Assembly (NCBI GenBank): GCA_021153325.1
Contig: JAGKTQ010000020.1
Coordinates: 1 to 48,508, forward strand
Direction of reading: 5' to 3'
Source: Lachnospiraceae bacterium
Lineage (GTDB): Bacteria > Bacillota > Clostridia > Lachnospirales > Lachnospiraceae
Length of the DNA: 48,508 nucleotides
Below the pieces are notes generated by a model. That model did not search any database. It was given only the letters and a program-made list of their open reading frames with translations, and had not been told where the DNA came from. Each line of letters begins with the position of its first letter. Within the stretch, counting starts at the first letter, position 1. Positions 8,256 through 17,166 of this stretch are shown here, in pieces. The position numbers and the translations under genes are program-made.

Positions 8256-9560
8256 ATGAGTAACAAAAATTTGCATTTTGAAACGAAGAGGATTCATTCA
8301 GGATATTCATCGGCTGAACACTTTTATGCAGTAAATACGCCAATCTATCAGACGGCTGGTTTTGATTTAGGTGATATTGATAGGGCAAGAAGATTATGGA
8401 CCGGAAGCGAAGCAGGAGGAATTTATTCAAGAGTAGGAAATCCAACAGTAAGTGTACTGGAAGAGAGGATCAAGGAATTGGACGGCGGGTCGGCAGCTAT
8501 CGGAGTGGCATCCGGAATGGCAGCCATTACATATACGATTCTTCTGTTAGGAGAAGGCGGGGGAAATATTATTTCAGCTTCCTCTTTATATGGAGCGGCG
8601 CAGGAGTCGCTGACCAACTTCTTCCCGAAATTCGGGATTACAACAAAATTTGTAAAAAACCGGAATGATGTCAGAGAATATGAGGCATTGATCGACGATA
8701 ACACAAAGGCAGTTTATTTAGAAAGTATCAGCAATCCGAATGCGGAAATTTATGATTTTGAAGCCATTGCAGAGGTAGCACATAAGCATGGAGTCCCGGT
8801 CGTAGTAGATAATACAGTTGCTACACCATACTTATTCAGACCATTTGAGCATGGAGCAGATATTATAGTATATTCAGCAACCAAAGGTTTATCGGGGCAT
8901 GGAAATACGATTGCAGGACTGGTAGTGGAAAAAGGGGATTTTAAATACAGCAAGGAACGATTTCCGCAGTTCTATCAGAAATCCTACAAGATGAGAGATC
9001 TGGAAGGTAATCCTAGAACACCGCTTGAACTTGCACCAAATGCACCGTTTGTTACAAGTCTCAGAATATTTTACTTAGAGTTCATAGGAGCGACGTTAGG
9101 GGCATTTGATGCGTTTTTAGTTTTGCAGGGACTTAGTACTTTGACAGAACGAATGGAAAAGCAGGTAGCAACGACAAAGAAGCTTGTAGCGTATTTGGAA
9201 ACACGTAAGGAAGTAACATGGGTAAGACATCCGTTTGCAAAGGACAGTAACTATAAAGCATTGGCAGAAAAGTATTTCCCGAATGGAGCGGGTGCTGTAT
9301 TTTCCTTTGGCTTTGGAGGAACGAGAGAGCAGTTTAAGGAGTTTATAAAAGCGCTGGAAATCTTTTCTTATCATGTCAATATCGGGGATGTACGTTCTCT
9401 GATCGTAAATTCACCGGAAACAACACATGCAGAGCTGGCACCAGAATTACATGAGCTTGCGGATATACCAGGCAATCTGGTTCGTATTTCCGTAGGACTG
9501 GAACATGCAGATGATCTGATCACGGATTTAGAGCAGGCATTTCATAAAGCTTTTTCATAA
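8256..9560 (+). CDS. O-acetylhomoserine sulfhydrylase-like PLP enzyme (Cys/Met metabolism family)
   Basis: 434 residues, the length of MetY-type O-acetylhomoserine (thiol)-lyases; cystathionine lyases and methionine gamma-lyase are nearer 390. The PLP lysine is K210 in YSATKGLSGHGNTIAG. The N-terminal IYSRVGNPTVSVLEERI and SGMAAIT are the usual cofactor-binding and subunit-contact segments, and LVRISVGLEHADDLI near the end is a family signature. MetY makes homocysteine from O-acetylhomoserine and sulfide, but relatives run gamma-elimination or replacement on other thioethers. The neighbours (importer, amidohydrolase, dehydrogenase) suggest a scavenging rather than biosynthetic role; no homoserine acetyltransferase is adjacent. 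AGGAGGG precedes the ATG. First gene of a seven-gene run. Confidence 0.88.
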   Translation: MSNKNLHFETKRIHSGYSSAEHFYAVNTPIYQTAGFDLGDIDRARRLWTGSEAGGIYSRVGNPTVSVLEERIKELDGGSAAIGVASGMAAITYTILLLGEGGGNIISASSLYGAAQESLTNFFPKFGITTKFVKNRNDVREYEALIDDNTKAVYLESISNPNAEIYDFEAIAEVAHKHGVPVVVDNTVATPYLFRPFEHGADIIVYSATKGLSGHGNTIAGLVVEKGDFKYSKERFPQFYQKSYKMRDLEGNPRTPLELAPNAPFVTSLRIFYLEFIGATLGAFDAFLVLQGLSTLTERMEKQVATTKKLVAYLETRKEVTWVRHPFAKDSNYKALAEKYFPNGAGAVFSFGFGGTREQFKEFIKALEIFSYHVNIGDVRSLIVNSPETTHAELAPELHELADIPGNLVRISVGLEHADDLITDLEQAFHKAFS

Positions 9561-9591
9561 ATAGAGTATGGATAGCAAGGAGGAAATTATT

Positions 9592-10395
9592 ATGGCAAGA
9601 GAATTTGAAGGGAAAACGATTTTTATCACAGGAGCAGCAAAGGGGCAAGGAAGAGCAGTGGCACTTGCTTTTGCGAAGGAGGGTGCGAATATTATTGCTT
9701 TTGATCTGGGAGAAAAAATTTCTTATCCGGCTTACAATCGCTCTTCCAATGAAGATCTGGAAAAATTAAAGGAGGATGTGGAAGCACTTGGAGCTAAAAT
9801 TGTAATTTATGCCGGCGATGTAAGAAAGGCGGAAGAGGTGAAGGAAGCAGTGGAAAGAGGGGTAGAGCAGTTTGAAACCATTGATATCCTGTTTAGCAAT
9901 GCCGGAATTGCTGCTTATGGCAGGTCACACGAACTGGAGGAAGAACAATGGGATGCTGTCATTGATATTAATTTAAAAGGTGGCTGGCTTGTTTCCAAAT
10001 ATGCGATTCCGCATCTGATCAAGCAGGGCGGAGTTATTATTTATAATTCTTCTGTTGCCGGGCTTCGTGGATTTAATCGTATGAGTCACTATTCGGCTTC
10101 CAAACATGGTCTGGTAGGTCTTGCAAAGGCACAGGCAATTGAACTTGCACCGTATGGCGTGCGTGTAATAACACTCCATCCAACAGGAGTAAATACACCG
10201 ATGAACGATGGCTTGGCAGAATTGGAAGGTACGACTCCAGAGGAAATCGCAGAGCGTTCTGCAGGGAACTTGTTACCTGTTCCGTGGATTGAGACAGAGG
10301 ATGTAGTGGAAGCGGTAAAATATCTCGCAAGCAAAAAGGCAAGATTTATTACAGGCAGTCAGTTCGTGCTTGATGCAGGACTGCTTACGGATTAA
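9592..10395 (+). CDS. Short-chain dehydrogenase/reductase of the mycofactocin-coupled type
   Basis: 267 residues from the ATG at 9592, chosen because AAGGAGG ends eight bases before it; an in-frame ATG at 9568 would place that site inside the gene. The classical SDR parts are present: the NAD-binding TGAAKGQG near the N-terminus, NAGIAAYG, and the catalytic Ser with YSASK. After beta-strand 2 (IIAFDLGEK) there is an insertion of about 25 residues before ALGAKI and DVR, which is the feature of carveol-dehydrogenase-like SDRs that hold NAD tightly and need mycofactocin in actinobacteria. No mycofactocin biosynthesis gene is in the window. The substrate is unknown. Cotranscribed with the PLP enzyme (31 bases apart). 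Confidence 0.88.
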   Translation: MAREFEGKTIFITGAAKGQGRAVALAFAKEGANIIAFDLGEKISYPAYNRSSNEDLEKLKEDVEALGAKIVIYAGDVRKAEEVKEAVERGVEQFETIDILFSNAGIAAYGRSHELEEEQWDAVIDINLKGGWLVSKYAIPHLIKQGGVIIYNSSVAGLRGFNRMSHYSASKHGLVGLAKAQAIELAPYGVRVITLHPTGVNTPMNDGLAELEGTTPEEIAERSAGNLLPVPWIETEDVVEAVKYLASKKARFITGSQFVLDAGLLTD

Positions 10396-10447
10396 ATGGA
10401 AAATAAGATAAAAATAAAAGGAAAACAGAGAAAAGGAGATATAAATT

Positions 10448-10969
10448 ATGGCGCATATTAGTCAGGTAACCTATGAGAACGCTTCGGAGGAAGTAAAAAA
10501 ATTGATAGAGGAACAGATAAAAGATCACGGAAGAATTACAAATATGAAATTAACATTGCTGCATTCTATTCCATCCTATCATGCATTAATGGAATGGTTT
10601 CCATTAGAAGAAACGATAGAAGCCTTTTTGGGAGAGCGGGCAGTAAACTTTTTCTGCTATGCGATTTCTACCGAAAATGACTGCCTGGTATGCAGCACCT
10701 ACTTTGCCAAAATATTAAAAGATTTAAATATTGATTTTGATACGTTTGAATTTACGGAAGAAGAAAATATTTTGATCAAGTATGGCAGGGCAATTGTAGA
10801 AGATGCCAATCATGTTCCAGAAGAGATCTTTCATGATCTGAAAAGGCATTGGAATGAAGAACAGATTGTGGCAATTACAGCATTTGCAACGATCATGATA
10901 GCAACGAATCTGATTAATAAAGTATTGCAGGTTGAATTGGATGACTATTTGACCGCATATACAAGATAG
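10448..10969 (+). CDS. AhpD/carboxymuconolactone decarboxylase-like protein
   Basis: 173 all-helical residues with the CxxC (C79-LV-C82) of AhpD-like proteins, preceded by an acidic residue in STEND. In AhpD the pair is followed by a histidine (CxxCxxxH) that helps thiol chemistry; here that place is F86, so classical peroxidase-reductase activity is doubtful. Proteins of this group act as disulfide reductase partners, or their role is unknown. AAGGAGA precedes the ATG, and the lipoprotein gene of the importer begins eight bases after the stop. Its position between a dehydrogenase and an importer suggests a redox step on the imported compound (inference). Confidence 0.75.
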   Translation: MAHISQVTYENASEEVKKLIEEQIKDHGRITNMKLTLLHSIPSYHALMEWFPLEETIEAFLGERAVNFFCYAISTENDCLVCSTYFAKILKDLNIDFDTFEFTEEENILIKYGRAIVEDANHVPEEIFHDLKRHWNEEQIVAITAFATIMIATNLINKVLQVELDDYLTAYTR

Positions 10970-10977
10970 GAGAGAGT

Positions 10978-11790
10978 ATGAAAAGAAAAACGATATTAGC
11001 AGCTTTCATGGTAGTAGCATTGGGGGGATTGGTCGGTTGTGGTAGAACAGAAAAAACGACAGATACTACGAGTACGGAAGGCACGATCACAGTACAGGTA
11101 GGAACGATGGGAACTTATAGTCCATTCAGCTATTATGACGAGGAAGAGCAGTTGACCGGTTATGATATTGAAGTAGTGCGTAAAATAGAAGAAATAGATC
11201 CCTCGCTTCATTTTGAATTTACTTCTGGCCCATGGGATACTTTGTTCGTCGGGTTAGATTCCGATAAGTTTCAGATGCTGGCAAATCAGATTGCGGGAAC
11301 GGAGGAAAGAAGAGAAAAATATTACCTGACAGAAAATGCATACCACACGGCAGTGAATCAGTTGATCGTGAAAAAGGGAAGAACGGATATTCAGAGTTTT
11401 GAAGATTTAGCCGGTCTGAAGGTGGGTCTTACAGTAGGGGATAACCATAATAAAGATATTGAAAAATGGAATGAAGAAAATGGAAACGTGATCGAGCTTG
11501 TTTATTATGAAGAGGATATTACTACCATCTTGCAGGAAATTGTAAATGGAAAAATTGATGCAGCCTTAAATGATCCGGCAGTAGCGATCAGCAAAGCCAA
11601 CATACAAGGGTTAGAAGTAGAACCAGTAGGAGAAAAATTATCGGAAACGCCGGTCTATTTTATTTTTAAACAGGATGAGCAGGGCAAAGTGATTCAGGAA
11701 AAGGTGGATGCGGCATTAGCACAGTTGATTGAGAGCGGAGAATTATCACAGCTCTCGACGGAATGGTTCGGCGCAGATTATACGCCATAG
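10978..11790 (+). CDS. Amino-acid ABC transporter substrate-binding lipoprotein
   Basis: 270 residues. The N-terminus is a lipoprotein signal: basic MKRK, a hydrophobic stretch and LVGC with the lipidated C21. The mature part is a family 3 solute-binding protein (type II periplasmic fold), with GTYSPFSYYDEEEQLTGYDIEVV at the start of the first lobe and GLKVGLTVGDNHNKDIE at the start of the second. By family and neighbours it binds a polar amino acid, with cystine or a related sulfur compound the likeliest guess (TcyA/TcyJ-like), not proven by sequence. GGAGAG precedes the ATG. Confidence 0.9.
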   Translation: MKRKTILAAFMVVALGGLVGCGRTEKTTDTTSTEGTITVQVGTMGTYSPFSYYDEEEQLTGYDIEVVRKIEEIDPSLHFEFTSGPWDTLFVGLDSDKFQMLANQIAGTEERREKYYLTENAYHTAVNQLIVKKGRTDIQSFEDLAGLKVGLTVGDNHNKDIEKWNEENGNVIELVYYEEDITTILQEIVNGKIDAALNDPAVAISKANIQGLEVEPVGEKLSETPVYFIFKQDEQGKVIQEKVDAALAQLIESGELSQLSTEWFGADYTP

Positions 11791-11802
11791 GAGAAAATCA
11801 TT

Positions 11803-12519
11803 ATGGGTAAAATTTTTAGTGTAGAGTTTATGCTTGAAATTATTCCGGATATATTAAAGGGTATTCCGTACACAATATCTATTGCGGTAGTGGCATTTTT
11901 CGTAGGAATAAGCATCGGATTTTTCGGGGCAATTATAAAAATATATAAGATACCGGTGTTAAAGAAGATCGTGGGTGTATATGTATCTTTTGTCAGAGGA
12001 ACTCCACTGCTCGTACAGATCTTATTGATTTATTATGGTATACCGATTTTGCTTAGAATCATAAACCAGCAGTTTGGCACAACCTTTGATGTTTCAAAGA
12101 TACCGGCAATGGTATTTATGTTTGCTGCTTTTTCCATAAGCGCAGGAGCCTATTTGACAGAATCTATCCGCGCAGCATTACTGGCTGTGGACAAAGGGCA
12201 GATGGAAGCAGCATATAGTGTAGGAATGAATACTTTTCAGGGGATGACACGTATTGTCATCCCTCAGGCGATTAAAGTAGGGATTCCGGTATTTGCCAAT
12301 TTTTTTATTGGTCTGCTCAAAGATACCTCCCTTGCATTTGCTGCGTCTGTACCGGAAATCATGGGGCGGGCAAAGATAGAAGCCGGAAGAGCATCGCGTT
12401 TTTTTGAAGCCTACATTGCTGCTGCACTGATTTATTGGGGCATTTGTATTCTTTTTGAAAGACTGGTAGTAGTTTTAGAAAGGAAAGTAAGAAAAAATGA
12501 AGGAGGTGTGGAGAAATGA
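11803..12519 (+). CDS. Amino-acid ABC transporter permease
   Basis: 238 residues with about five membrane helices and the HisM/TcyB-type inner-membrane component fold. The early segment LKGIPYTISIAVVAFFVGI, the FVRGTPLLVQILLIYYGIP segment and the EAA loop (EAAYSVGMNTFQGMTRIVIP) that docks to the ATPase are all present. It starts 12 bases after the binding-protein gene and overlaps the ATPase gene by four bases (ATGA), so the three subunits are translationally linked. There is a single permease gene, so the channel is presumably a homodimer. Confidence 0.93.
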   Translation: MGKIFSVEFMLEIIPDILKGIPYTISIAVVAFFVGISIGFFGAIIKIYKIPVLKKIVGVYVSFVRGTPLLVQILLIYYGIPILLRIINQQFGTTFDVSKIPAMVFMFAAFSISAGAYLTESIRAALLAVDKGQMEAAYSVGMNTFQGMTRIVIPQAIKVGIPVFANFFIGLLKDTSLAFAASVPEIMGRAKIEAGRASRFFEAYIAAALIYWGICILFERLVVVLERKVRKNEGGVEK

Positions 12520-13268
12520 TCGAACTAAAAGGGATACATAAGTCCTTCAAAAATCTAGAAGTTCTGAAAGGAGTAGATCTGACAGTGCAGGAAGGGCAAA
12601 CGGTAGCACTGATTGGAGCGAGTGGTTCGGGGAAATCAACGTTACTGCGCTGTATTAATTTATTAGAGACACCGGATAAGGGAAAAATTGTGATCGGAAA
12701 TTATTCTTTTGATGCAGATAATATGAAAGCAGCAGTAAAACGGGAAGCGAGAAAGAGAACTGCAATGGTATTTCAGAATTTCGGTTTATTTGAAAATAAG
12801 ACGGCTTTGGAAAATGTAACAGAAGCTTTGATCGTGGTCAAGAAAATGGCAAAAGCGGATGCGGAGGAAGTTGGGAAGCAATATTTGGAAAAGGTAGGAT
12901 TATTAGGTAAGAAAGACCATTATCCGAATGCATTATCCGGCGGACAGAAGCAAAGGGTAGCCATTGCAAGGGCATTGGCACTGGAGCCTAAAATTGTATT
13001 ATTTGATGAACCTACTTCTGCATTGGATCCGGAATTGGTGCAGGAAGTGTTAGGCGTTATAAAGAATATTTCTAAAGAAAGAGTGACGATGTTGATCGTA
13101 ACCCATGAGATGGATTTTGCTTTCGATGTGGCAGATCAAGTTGCCTTTATGGACAATGGAACTATTTTGGAGGTGAATACGCCAAAAGAATTATTTGCAC
13201 ACCCTAAAAATAAGAGAACCAGACAGTTCATAAACAGATATACACAAAGATTCAGTTATACAATATAG
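12516..13268 (+). CDS. Amino-acid ABC transporter ATP-binding protein
   Basis: 250 residues, GlnQ/TcyC-type ATPase. Visible: Walker A GASGSGKST, Q-loop FQNFGLF, signature LSGGQKQRVAIARAL, Walker B IVLFDEPTSALDPE, and the H-loop histidine in VTHEMDFA. AAGGAGGTG lies before the ATG, inside the end of the permease gene. It powers the importer made with the two preceding genes; the adjacent M20 amidohydrolase follows after 31 bases. Confidence 0.95.
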   Translation: MIELKGIHKSFKNLEVLKGVDLTVQEGQTVALIGASGSGKSTLLRCINLLETPDKGKIVIGNYSFDADNMKAAVKREARKRTAMVFQNFGLFENKTALENVTEALIVVKKMAKADAEEVGKQYLEKVGLLGKKDHYPNALSGGQKQRVAIARALALEPKIVLFDEPTSALDPELVQEVLGVIKNISKERVTMLIVTHEMDFAFDVADQVAFMDNGTILEVNTPKELFAHPKNKRTRQFINRYTQRFSYTI

Positions 13269-13299
13269 CGGGAAGAATTGGATACGGGGAGGAATTTGT

Positions 13300-14442
13300 T
13301 TGCGTGAGAAGAGAAAAGAGGAACGAGATTGGAATGCGGTGTTCCAGTGGTTTCATAAGCACCCGGAATTAGGATTTGAAGAAAAGATGACAACAGAAAA
13401 AATAAAAGAGATTTTAAAGGAAGAAAATATAGAAACTTTAAATCTAAATCTGGATACGGGAGTCATTGCTGTTATTCAAGGAGCGAAAGAGGGCAAGAGT
13501 ATTGCCTACAGGGCAGACATTGATGGACTGCCGATCACAGAGAAAACAAATCTTGCCTATCGTTCTGTAAATACTGGTATGATGCATGCGTGTGGACATG
13601 ATCTTCATAGTACGATAGCATTGGCAGCAGCCGTAAGGCTGAATAGATTAAAGAGTCAGCTATGTGGGAAAATATATTTTATTTTTCAACCGGGTGAGGA
13701 AGTAGCGGATGGAGCAAAAAGGATAGTACAGACCGGAAGTTTGAAAGAGGTAACGGAGTATTATGCATTGCATGCGGATCCGGATCTTCCAGTCGGAACT
13801 TTTGGGATAAAAGAAGGTGCTGTCATGGCAGCAGTCGACAAGTTCCAAGTCATTGTGAAAGGAAAAGGAGTACATGCTGCAACCCCTTATTTAGGAAATA
13901 GCCCTATTCCACCTATGATCCAGATGGTCAGTGCTTTACAGAATATGATACCTAACAAAATTTCAGCATTACATCCGTGTGTTTTAACGGTTACACAGAT
14001 CAATGCCGGAAATACTTGGAATGTGATTCCAGAGGAGGGATATTTTCAAGGGACAGTTCGTTCTATGAACGCCGAGGACAGAAAATGGATTCGGAATAAA
14101 TTTGCGAAAACAGTGCAGGCTATTTCTGACGCATATGAGGTAGAAGTAGATATACAGTGGTATGCCGGTCCTTCTGCGGTGGTGAACAGCAGAGAATTAG
14201 TAGACAGAATGGAGTTCGTATGTGAGAAGAGTGGAGCAAAAAGTGAGCGGATAGAATCCGCTATGATAAGTGATGATTTTAGTATTTATTTGGAAGATAA
14301 TCATGCAAAAGGCATATACATCCGGGCGGGAGTAGGAAAAGGTCATCCATTGCATCATCCGGAGTTTCAAGTGGATAGAGAAGCCATTCACAGGAGTATA
14401 GAGTTAGTTGAAAATATGTTGATCACAGCGTTGGAAAAATAA
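13300..14442 (+). CDS. M20 family amidohydrolase (N-acyl amino acid deacylase type)
   Basis: 380 residues from a TTG start, placed seven bases after GGGGAGG; no better ATG is in frame upstream. Metal ligands of the M20D group are visible: MHACGHDLHST, the GEEVADGA glutamates, ALHADPDLPVGTFG, and HHPEFQVD at the C-terminus. A dimerisation (lid) domain lies in the middle. Relatives cleave N-acetyl or hippuryl amino acids, IAA conjugates or N-acetylated cysteine derivatives (YtnL, YxeP in Bacillus sulfur operons). With the importer and the PLP enzyme it suggests that an N-acylated amino acid is imported, deacylated and cleaved; that route is inference. Confidence 0.9.
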   Translation: MREKRKEERDWNAVFQWFHKHPELGFEEKMTTEKIKEILKEENIETLNLNLDTGVIAVIQGAKEGKSIAYRADIDGLPITEKTNLAYRSVNTGMMHACGHDLHSTIALAAAVRLNRLKSQLCGKIYFIFQPGEEVADGAKRIVQTGSLKEVTEYYALHADPDLPVGTFGIKEGAVMAAVDKFQVIVKGKGVHAATPYLGNSPIPPMIQMVSALQNMIPNKISALHPCVLTVTQINAGNTWNVIPEEGYFQGTVRSMNAEDRKWIRNKFAKTVQAISDAYEVEVDIQWYAGPSAVVNSRELVDRMEFVCEKSGAKSERIESAMISDDFSIYLEDNHAKGIYIRAGVGKGHPLHHPEFQVDREAIHRSIELVENMLITALEK

Positions 14443-14476
14443 AAAAATTATAAAATAATAAAATTATCAGAAAACT

Positions 14477-14503
14477 TTAGCACTCACCTCTTGACAGTGC
14501 TAA
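14477..14503 (+). promoter_or_regulatory. CIRCE element (HrcA operator) of clpB
   Basis: TTAGCACTC (14477-14485), nine bases, CAGTGCTAA (14495-14503). The consensus is TTAGCACTC-N9-GAGTGCTAA, so 17 of 18 arm bases match. It overlaps the -35 hexamer of the promoter at 14491, so HrcA binding should block transcription. No hrcA gene is in the window. Confidence 0.93.
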
Positions 14504-14519
14504 CAAGCGGTGCTATATT
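14491..14519 (+). promoter_or_regulatory. Sigma-A promoter of clpB
   Basis: TTGACA (14491-14496), exactly 17 bases, TATATT (14514-14519). The TTG at 14491 is in frame with clpB but is the -35 box, not a start codon. Confidence 0.85.
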
Positions 14520-14577
14520 GTGCGTAGAACAGGAAACAAAAAGAGAAAGCATTGGTTTAGTGCAGAGAGGAGTAGTT

Positions 14578-17160
14578 ATGAACATTTCAAAATTTACACA
14601 AAAGTCCATGCAGGCTGTGGAACAGTGTGAAAAGCTTGCATACGAATATGGCAATCAGGAAATCGAGCAGGAACATTTGCTGTACAGTTTGCTGACGATT
14701 GAAGACAGTCTGATCTTAAAGCTAGTTGAAAAAATGGAAATCAACACAGAACATTTTTTGAATCGTGCCAAAACTGCCCTTGAAAAAAGAGTGAAAGTAC
14801 AGGGTGGTCAGGTCTATGTCGGACAGGATTTGAATAAAGTGCTGATTCATGCAGAGGATGAAGCAAAAGCAATGGGAGATGAATATGTGTCGGTGGAACA
14901 CTTATTCCTTTCCATGATCAAGCAGCCAAATAGAGAAATCAAAGCGATCTTCAGTGAATATGGCATTACGAGAGAGCGCTTTTTGCAGGCACTTTCCACC
15001 GTCAGAGGTAATCAGCGTGTGACCAGTGATAACCCGGAAGCCACTTATGATACTTTGGAAAAATATGGACAGGATCTGGTAGAGAAGGCAAGAAATCAAA
15101 AATTAGATCCGGTTATTGGCAGGGATAGTGAAATCCGCAACGTAATTCGGATTTTGTCTCGTAAAACAAAAAATAACCCGGTATTGATCGGTGAACCAGG
15201 TGTTGGTAAGACCGCAGTAGTAGAAGGTCTGGCACAACGTATTGTGCGTGGTGATGTACCACAGGGATTAAAAGATAAAAAAATATTTGCGCTGGATATG
15301 GGAGCACTAGTTGCAGGTGCAAAATACCGAGGCGAATTTGAGGAACGTTTGAAAGCGGTTCTGGATGATGTTAAAAACAGTGATGGACAGATCATTTTAT
15401 TTATTGATGAGCTGCATACGATCGTGGGCGCAGGCAAGACAGATGGTGCACTGGATGCCGGAAATATGTTAAAGCCAATGCTGGCAAGAGGAGAGCTTCA
15501 CTGTATTGGTGCGACTACTTTAGATGAATACAGACAGTATATTGAAAAAGATGCCGCTTTGGAACGAAGATTCCAACCAGTACAGGTGGATGAACCGACG
15601 GTGGAAGATACGATTTCTATTTTGAGAGGTCTGAAAGACCGCTACGAAGTATACCATGGCGTAAAAATTATGGACAATGCACTGGTGAGTGCTGCAACCC
15701 TTTCCAATCGTTATATTTCAGACAGGTTTTTGCCTGACAAAGCAATTGACTTAGTGGATGAGGCTTGTGCATTAATTAAGACGGAGTTGGATTCCATGCC
15801 TACGGAATTGGACGAGTTACAGCGTAAGATCATGCAGATGGAAATTGAAGAAGCTGCGCTGAAAAAAGAAGAGGATAGACTAAGTAAAGAGCGTTTGGAA
15901 ACACTGCAGAAAGAGCTTGCGGAATTGAAAGAAGATTTTAACAACCGAAAAGCACAGTGGGATAATGAAAAAGCGTCAGTGGATAGACTTTCCAAGCTGC
16001 GTGAAGAGATAGAAGCAGTCAACAGTCAGATTCAGATTGCCCAGAGAGAAGGCGATTTGGAAAAGGCAGCCGAATTGAGCTATGGTAAGCTGCCGACTTT
16101 GAAAAAACAGTTAGAAGCAGAAGAGGCAATGGTCAAGGAAAAAGATTTATCTTTGGTGCATGAGAGTGTAACGGATGAAGAAATTGCACGTATTATTTCC
16201 AGATGGACTGGTATTCCGATAGCTAAGCTGACCGAGAGTGAAAGAAACAAAACGTTACATTTGGATGAAGAACTGCATCGCCGTGTGATTGGTCAGGAGG
16301 AAGGTGTTACGAAGGTAACGGAGGCAATTATCCGTTCCAAAGCAGGAATCAAAGATCCGACAAAACCGATTGGTTCGTTCCTGTTTTTAGGACCTACCGG
16401 TGTAGGTAAGACAGAGCTTGCCAAATCACTTGCAGCAGCACTGTTTGATGATGAAAATAATATGGTTCGAATCGACATGAGTGAATACATGGAGAAATAT
16501 TCCGTATCCCGTTTGATCGGAGCGCCTCCAGGATATGTCGGATATGAAGAGGGCGGTCAGCTGACGGAGGCTGTTAGAAGAAAGCCTTATTCGGTTGTAT
16601 TGTTTGATGAAATTGAAAAGGCACATCCAGACGTATTTAATGTACTGTTACAGGTTTTAGATGATGGACGTATTACCGATTCTCAAGGTAGGACCGTAGA
16701 TTTTAAAAATACGATTTTGATCATGACATCTAATATTGGAGCGCAATATTTGTTGGACGGTATTGATGAAAACGGAAATATTAAAGAAGAAGCAGAAGAG
16801 TTTGTTATGAATGATCTGCGGAATCATTTCCGACCGGAATTTTTAAATCGTCTAGATGAAACGATTTTATTCAAACCATTAACAAGAGATAATATTGGTG
16901 GCATTATACAGTTGATCATGAAGGATTTGAATAGAAGGCTGGAAGATAGGGAGCTTTCTGTAGAACTGACACCAGAAGCCGAGCATTTCATTATAGAAAA
17001 TGCCTACGACCCGGTATATGGCGCGAGACCATTAAAACGTTATGTACAGAAATACGTGGAAACGCTTGCAGCGAAGCTGATTCTCGCGGATGAACTGGAA
17101 ACAGGAGATACGATTCTGATCACACTGGATGGTGATACGTTAAAGGCAAGCAAAAAGTAA
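14578..17160 (+). CDS. clpB: ATP-dependent disaggregase ClpB
   Basis: 860 residues from the ATG at 14578, which has AGAGGAG upstream; the open frame further upstream runs through the CIRCE and promoter. Order: N-terminal Clp_N repeat domain (1-145), first AAA+ module with Walker A GEPGVGKT and Walker B IILFIDEL, the coiled-coil middle domain (about 400-525) that sets ClpB apart from ClpA/ClpC, second AAA+ module with Walker A GPTGVGKT and Walker B VVLFDEIEKAH, and the C-terminal D2-small domain. There is no ClpP-binding IGF/L loop to be expected. With DnaK it pulls proteins out of aggregates after heat stress. Regulated by HrcA through the CIRCE element. Confidence 0.97.
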   Translation: MNISKFTQKSMQAVEQCEKLAYEYGNQEIEQEHLLYSLLTIEDSLILKLVEKMEINTEHFLNRAKTALEKRVKVQGGQVYVGQDLNKVLIHAEDEAKAMGDEYVSVEHLFLSMIKQPNREIKAIFSEYGITRERFLQALSTVRGNQRVTSDNPEATYDTLEKYGQDLVEKARNQKLDPVIGRDSEIRNVIRILSRKTKNNPVLIGEPGVGKTAVVEGLAQRIVRGDVPQGLKDKKIFALDMGALVAGAKYRGEFEERLKAVLDDVKNSDGQIILFIDELHTIVGAGKTDGALDAGNMLKPMLARGELHCIGATTLDEYRQYIEKDAALERRFQPVQVDEPTVEDTISILRGLKDRYEVYHGVKIMDNALVSAATLSNRYISDRFLPDKAIDLVDEACALIKTELDSMPTELDELQRKIMQMEIEEAALKKEEDRLSKERLETLQKELAELKEDFNNRKAQWDNEKASVDRLSKLREEIEAVNSQIQIAQREGDLEKAAELSYGKLPTLKKQLEAEEAMVKEKDLSLVHESVTDEEIARIISRWTGIPIAKLTESERNKTLHLDEELHRRVIGQEEGVTKVTEAIIRSKAGIKDPTKPIGSFLFLGPTGVGKTELAKSLAAALFDDENNMVRIDMSEYMEKYSVSRLIGAPPGYVGYEEGGQLTEAVRRKPYSVVLFDEIEKAHPDVFNVLLQVLDDGRITDSQGRTVDFKNTILIMTSNIGAQYLLDGIDENGNIKEEAEEFVMNDLRNHFRPEFLNRLDETILFKPLTRDNIGGIIQLIMKDLNRRLEDRELSVELTPEAEHFIIENAYDPVYGARPLKRYVQKYVETLAAKLILADELETGDTILITLDGDTLKASKK

Positions 17161-17166
17161 AAGAGC

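Noticed and set aside
14491..14577. Upstream extension of clpB from a TTG codon
   Set aside because: This stretch is the CIRCE element, the promoter and the leader; the ATG at 14578 has the ribosome binding site.
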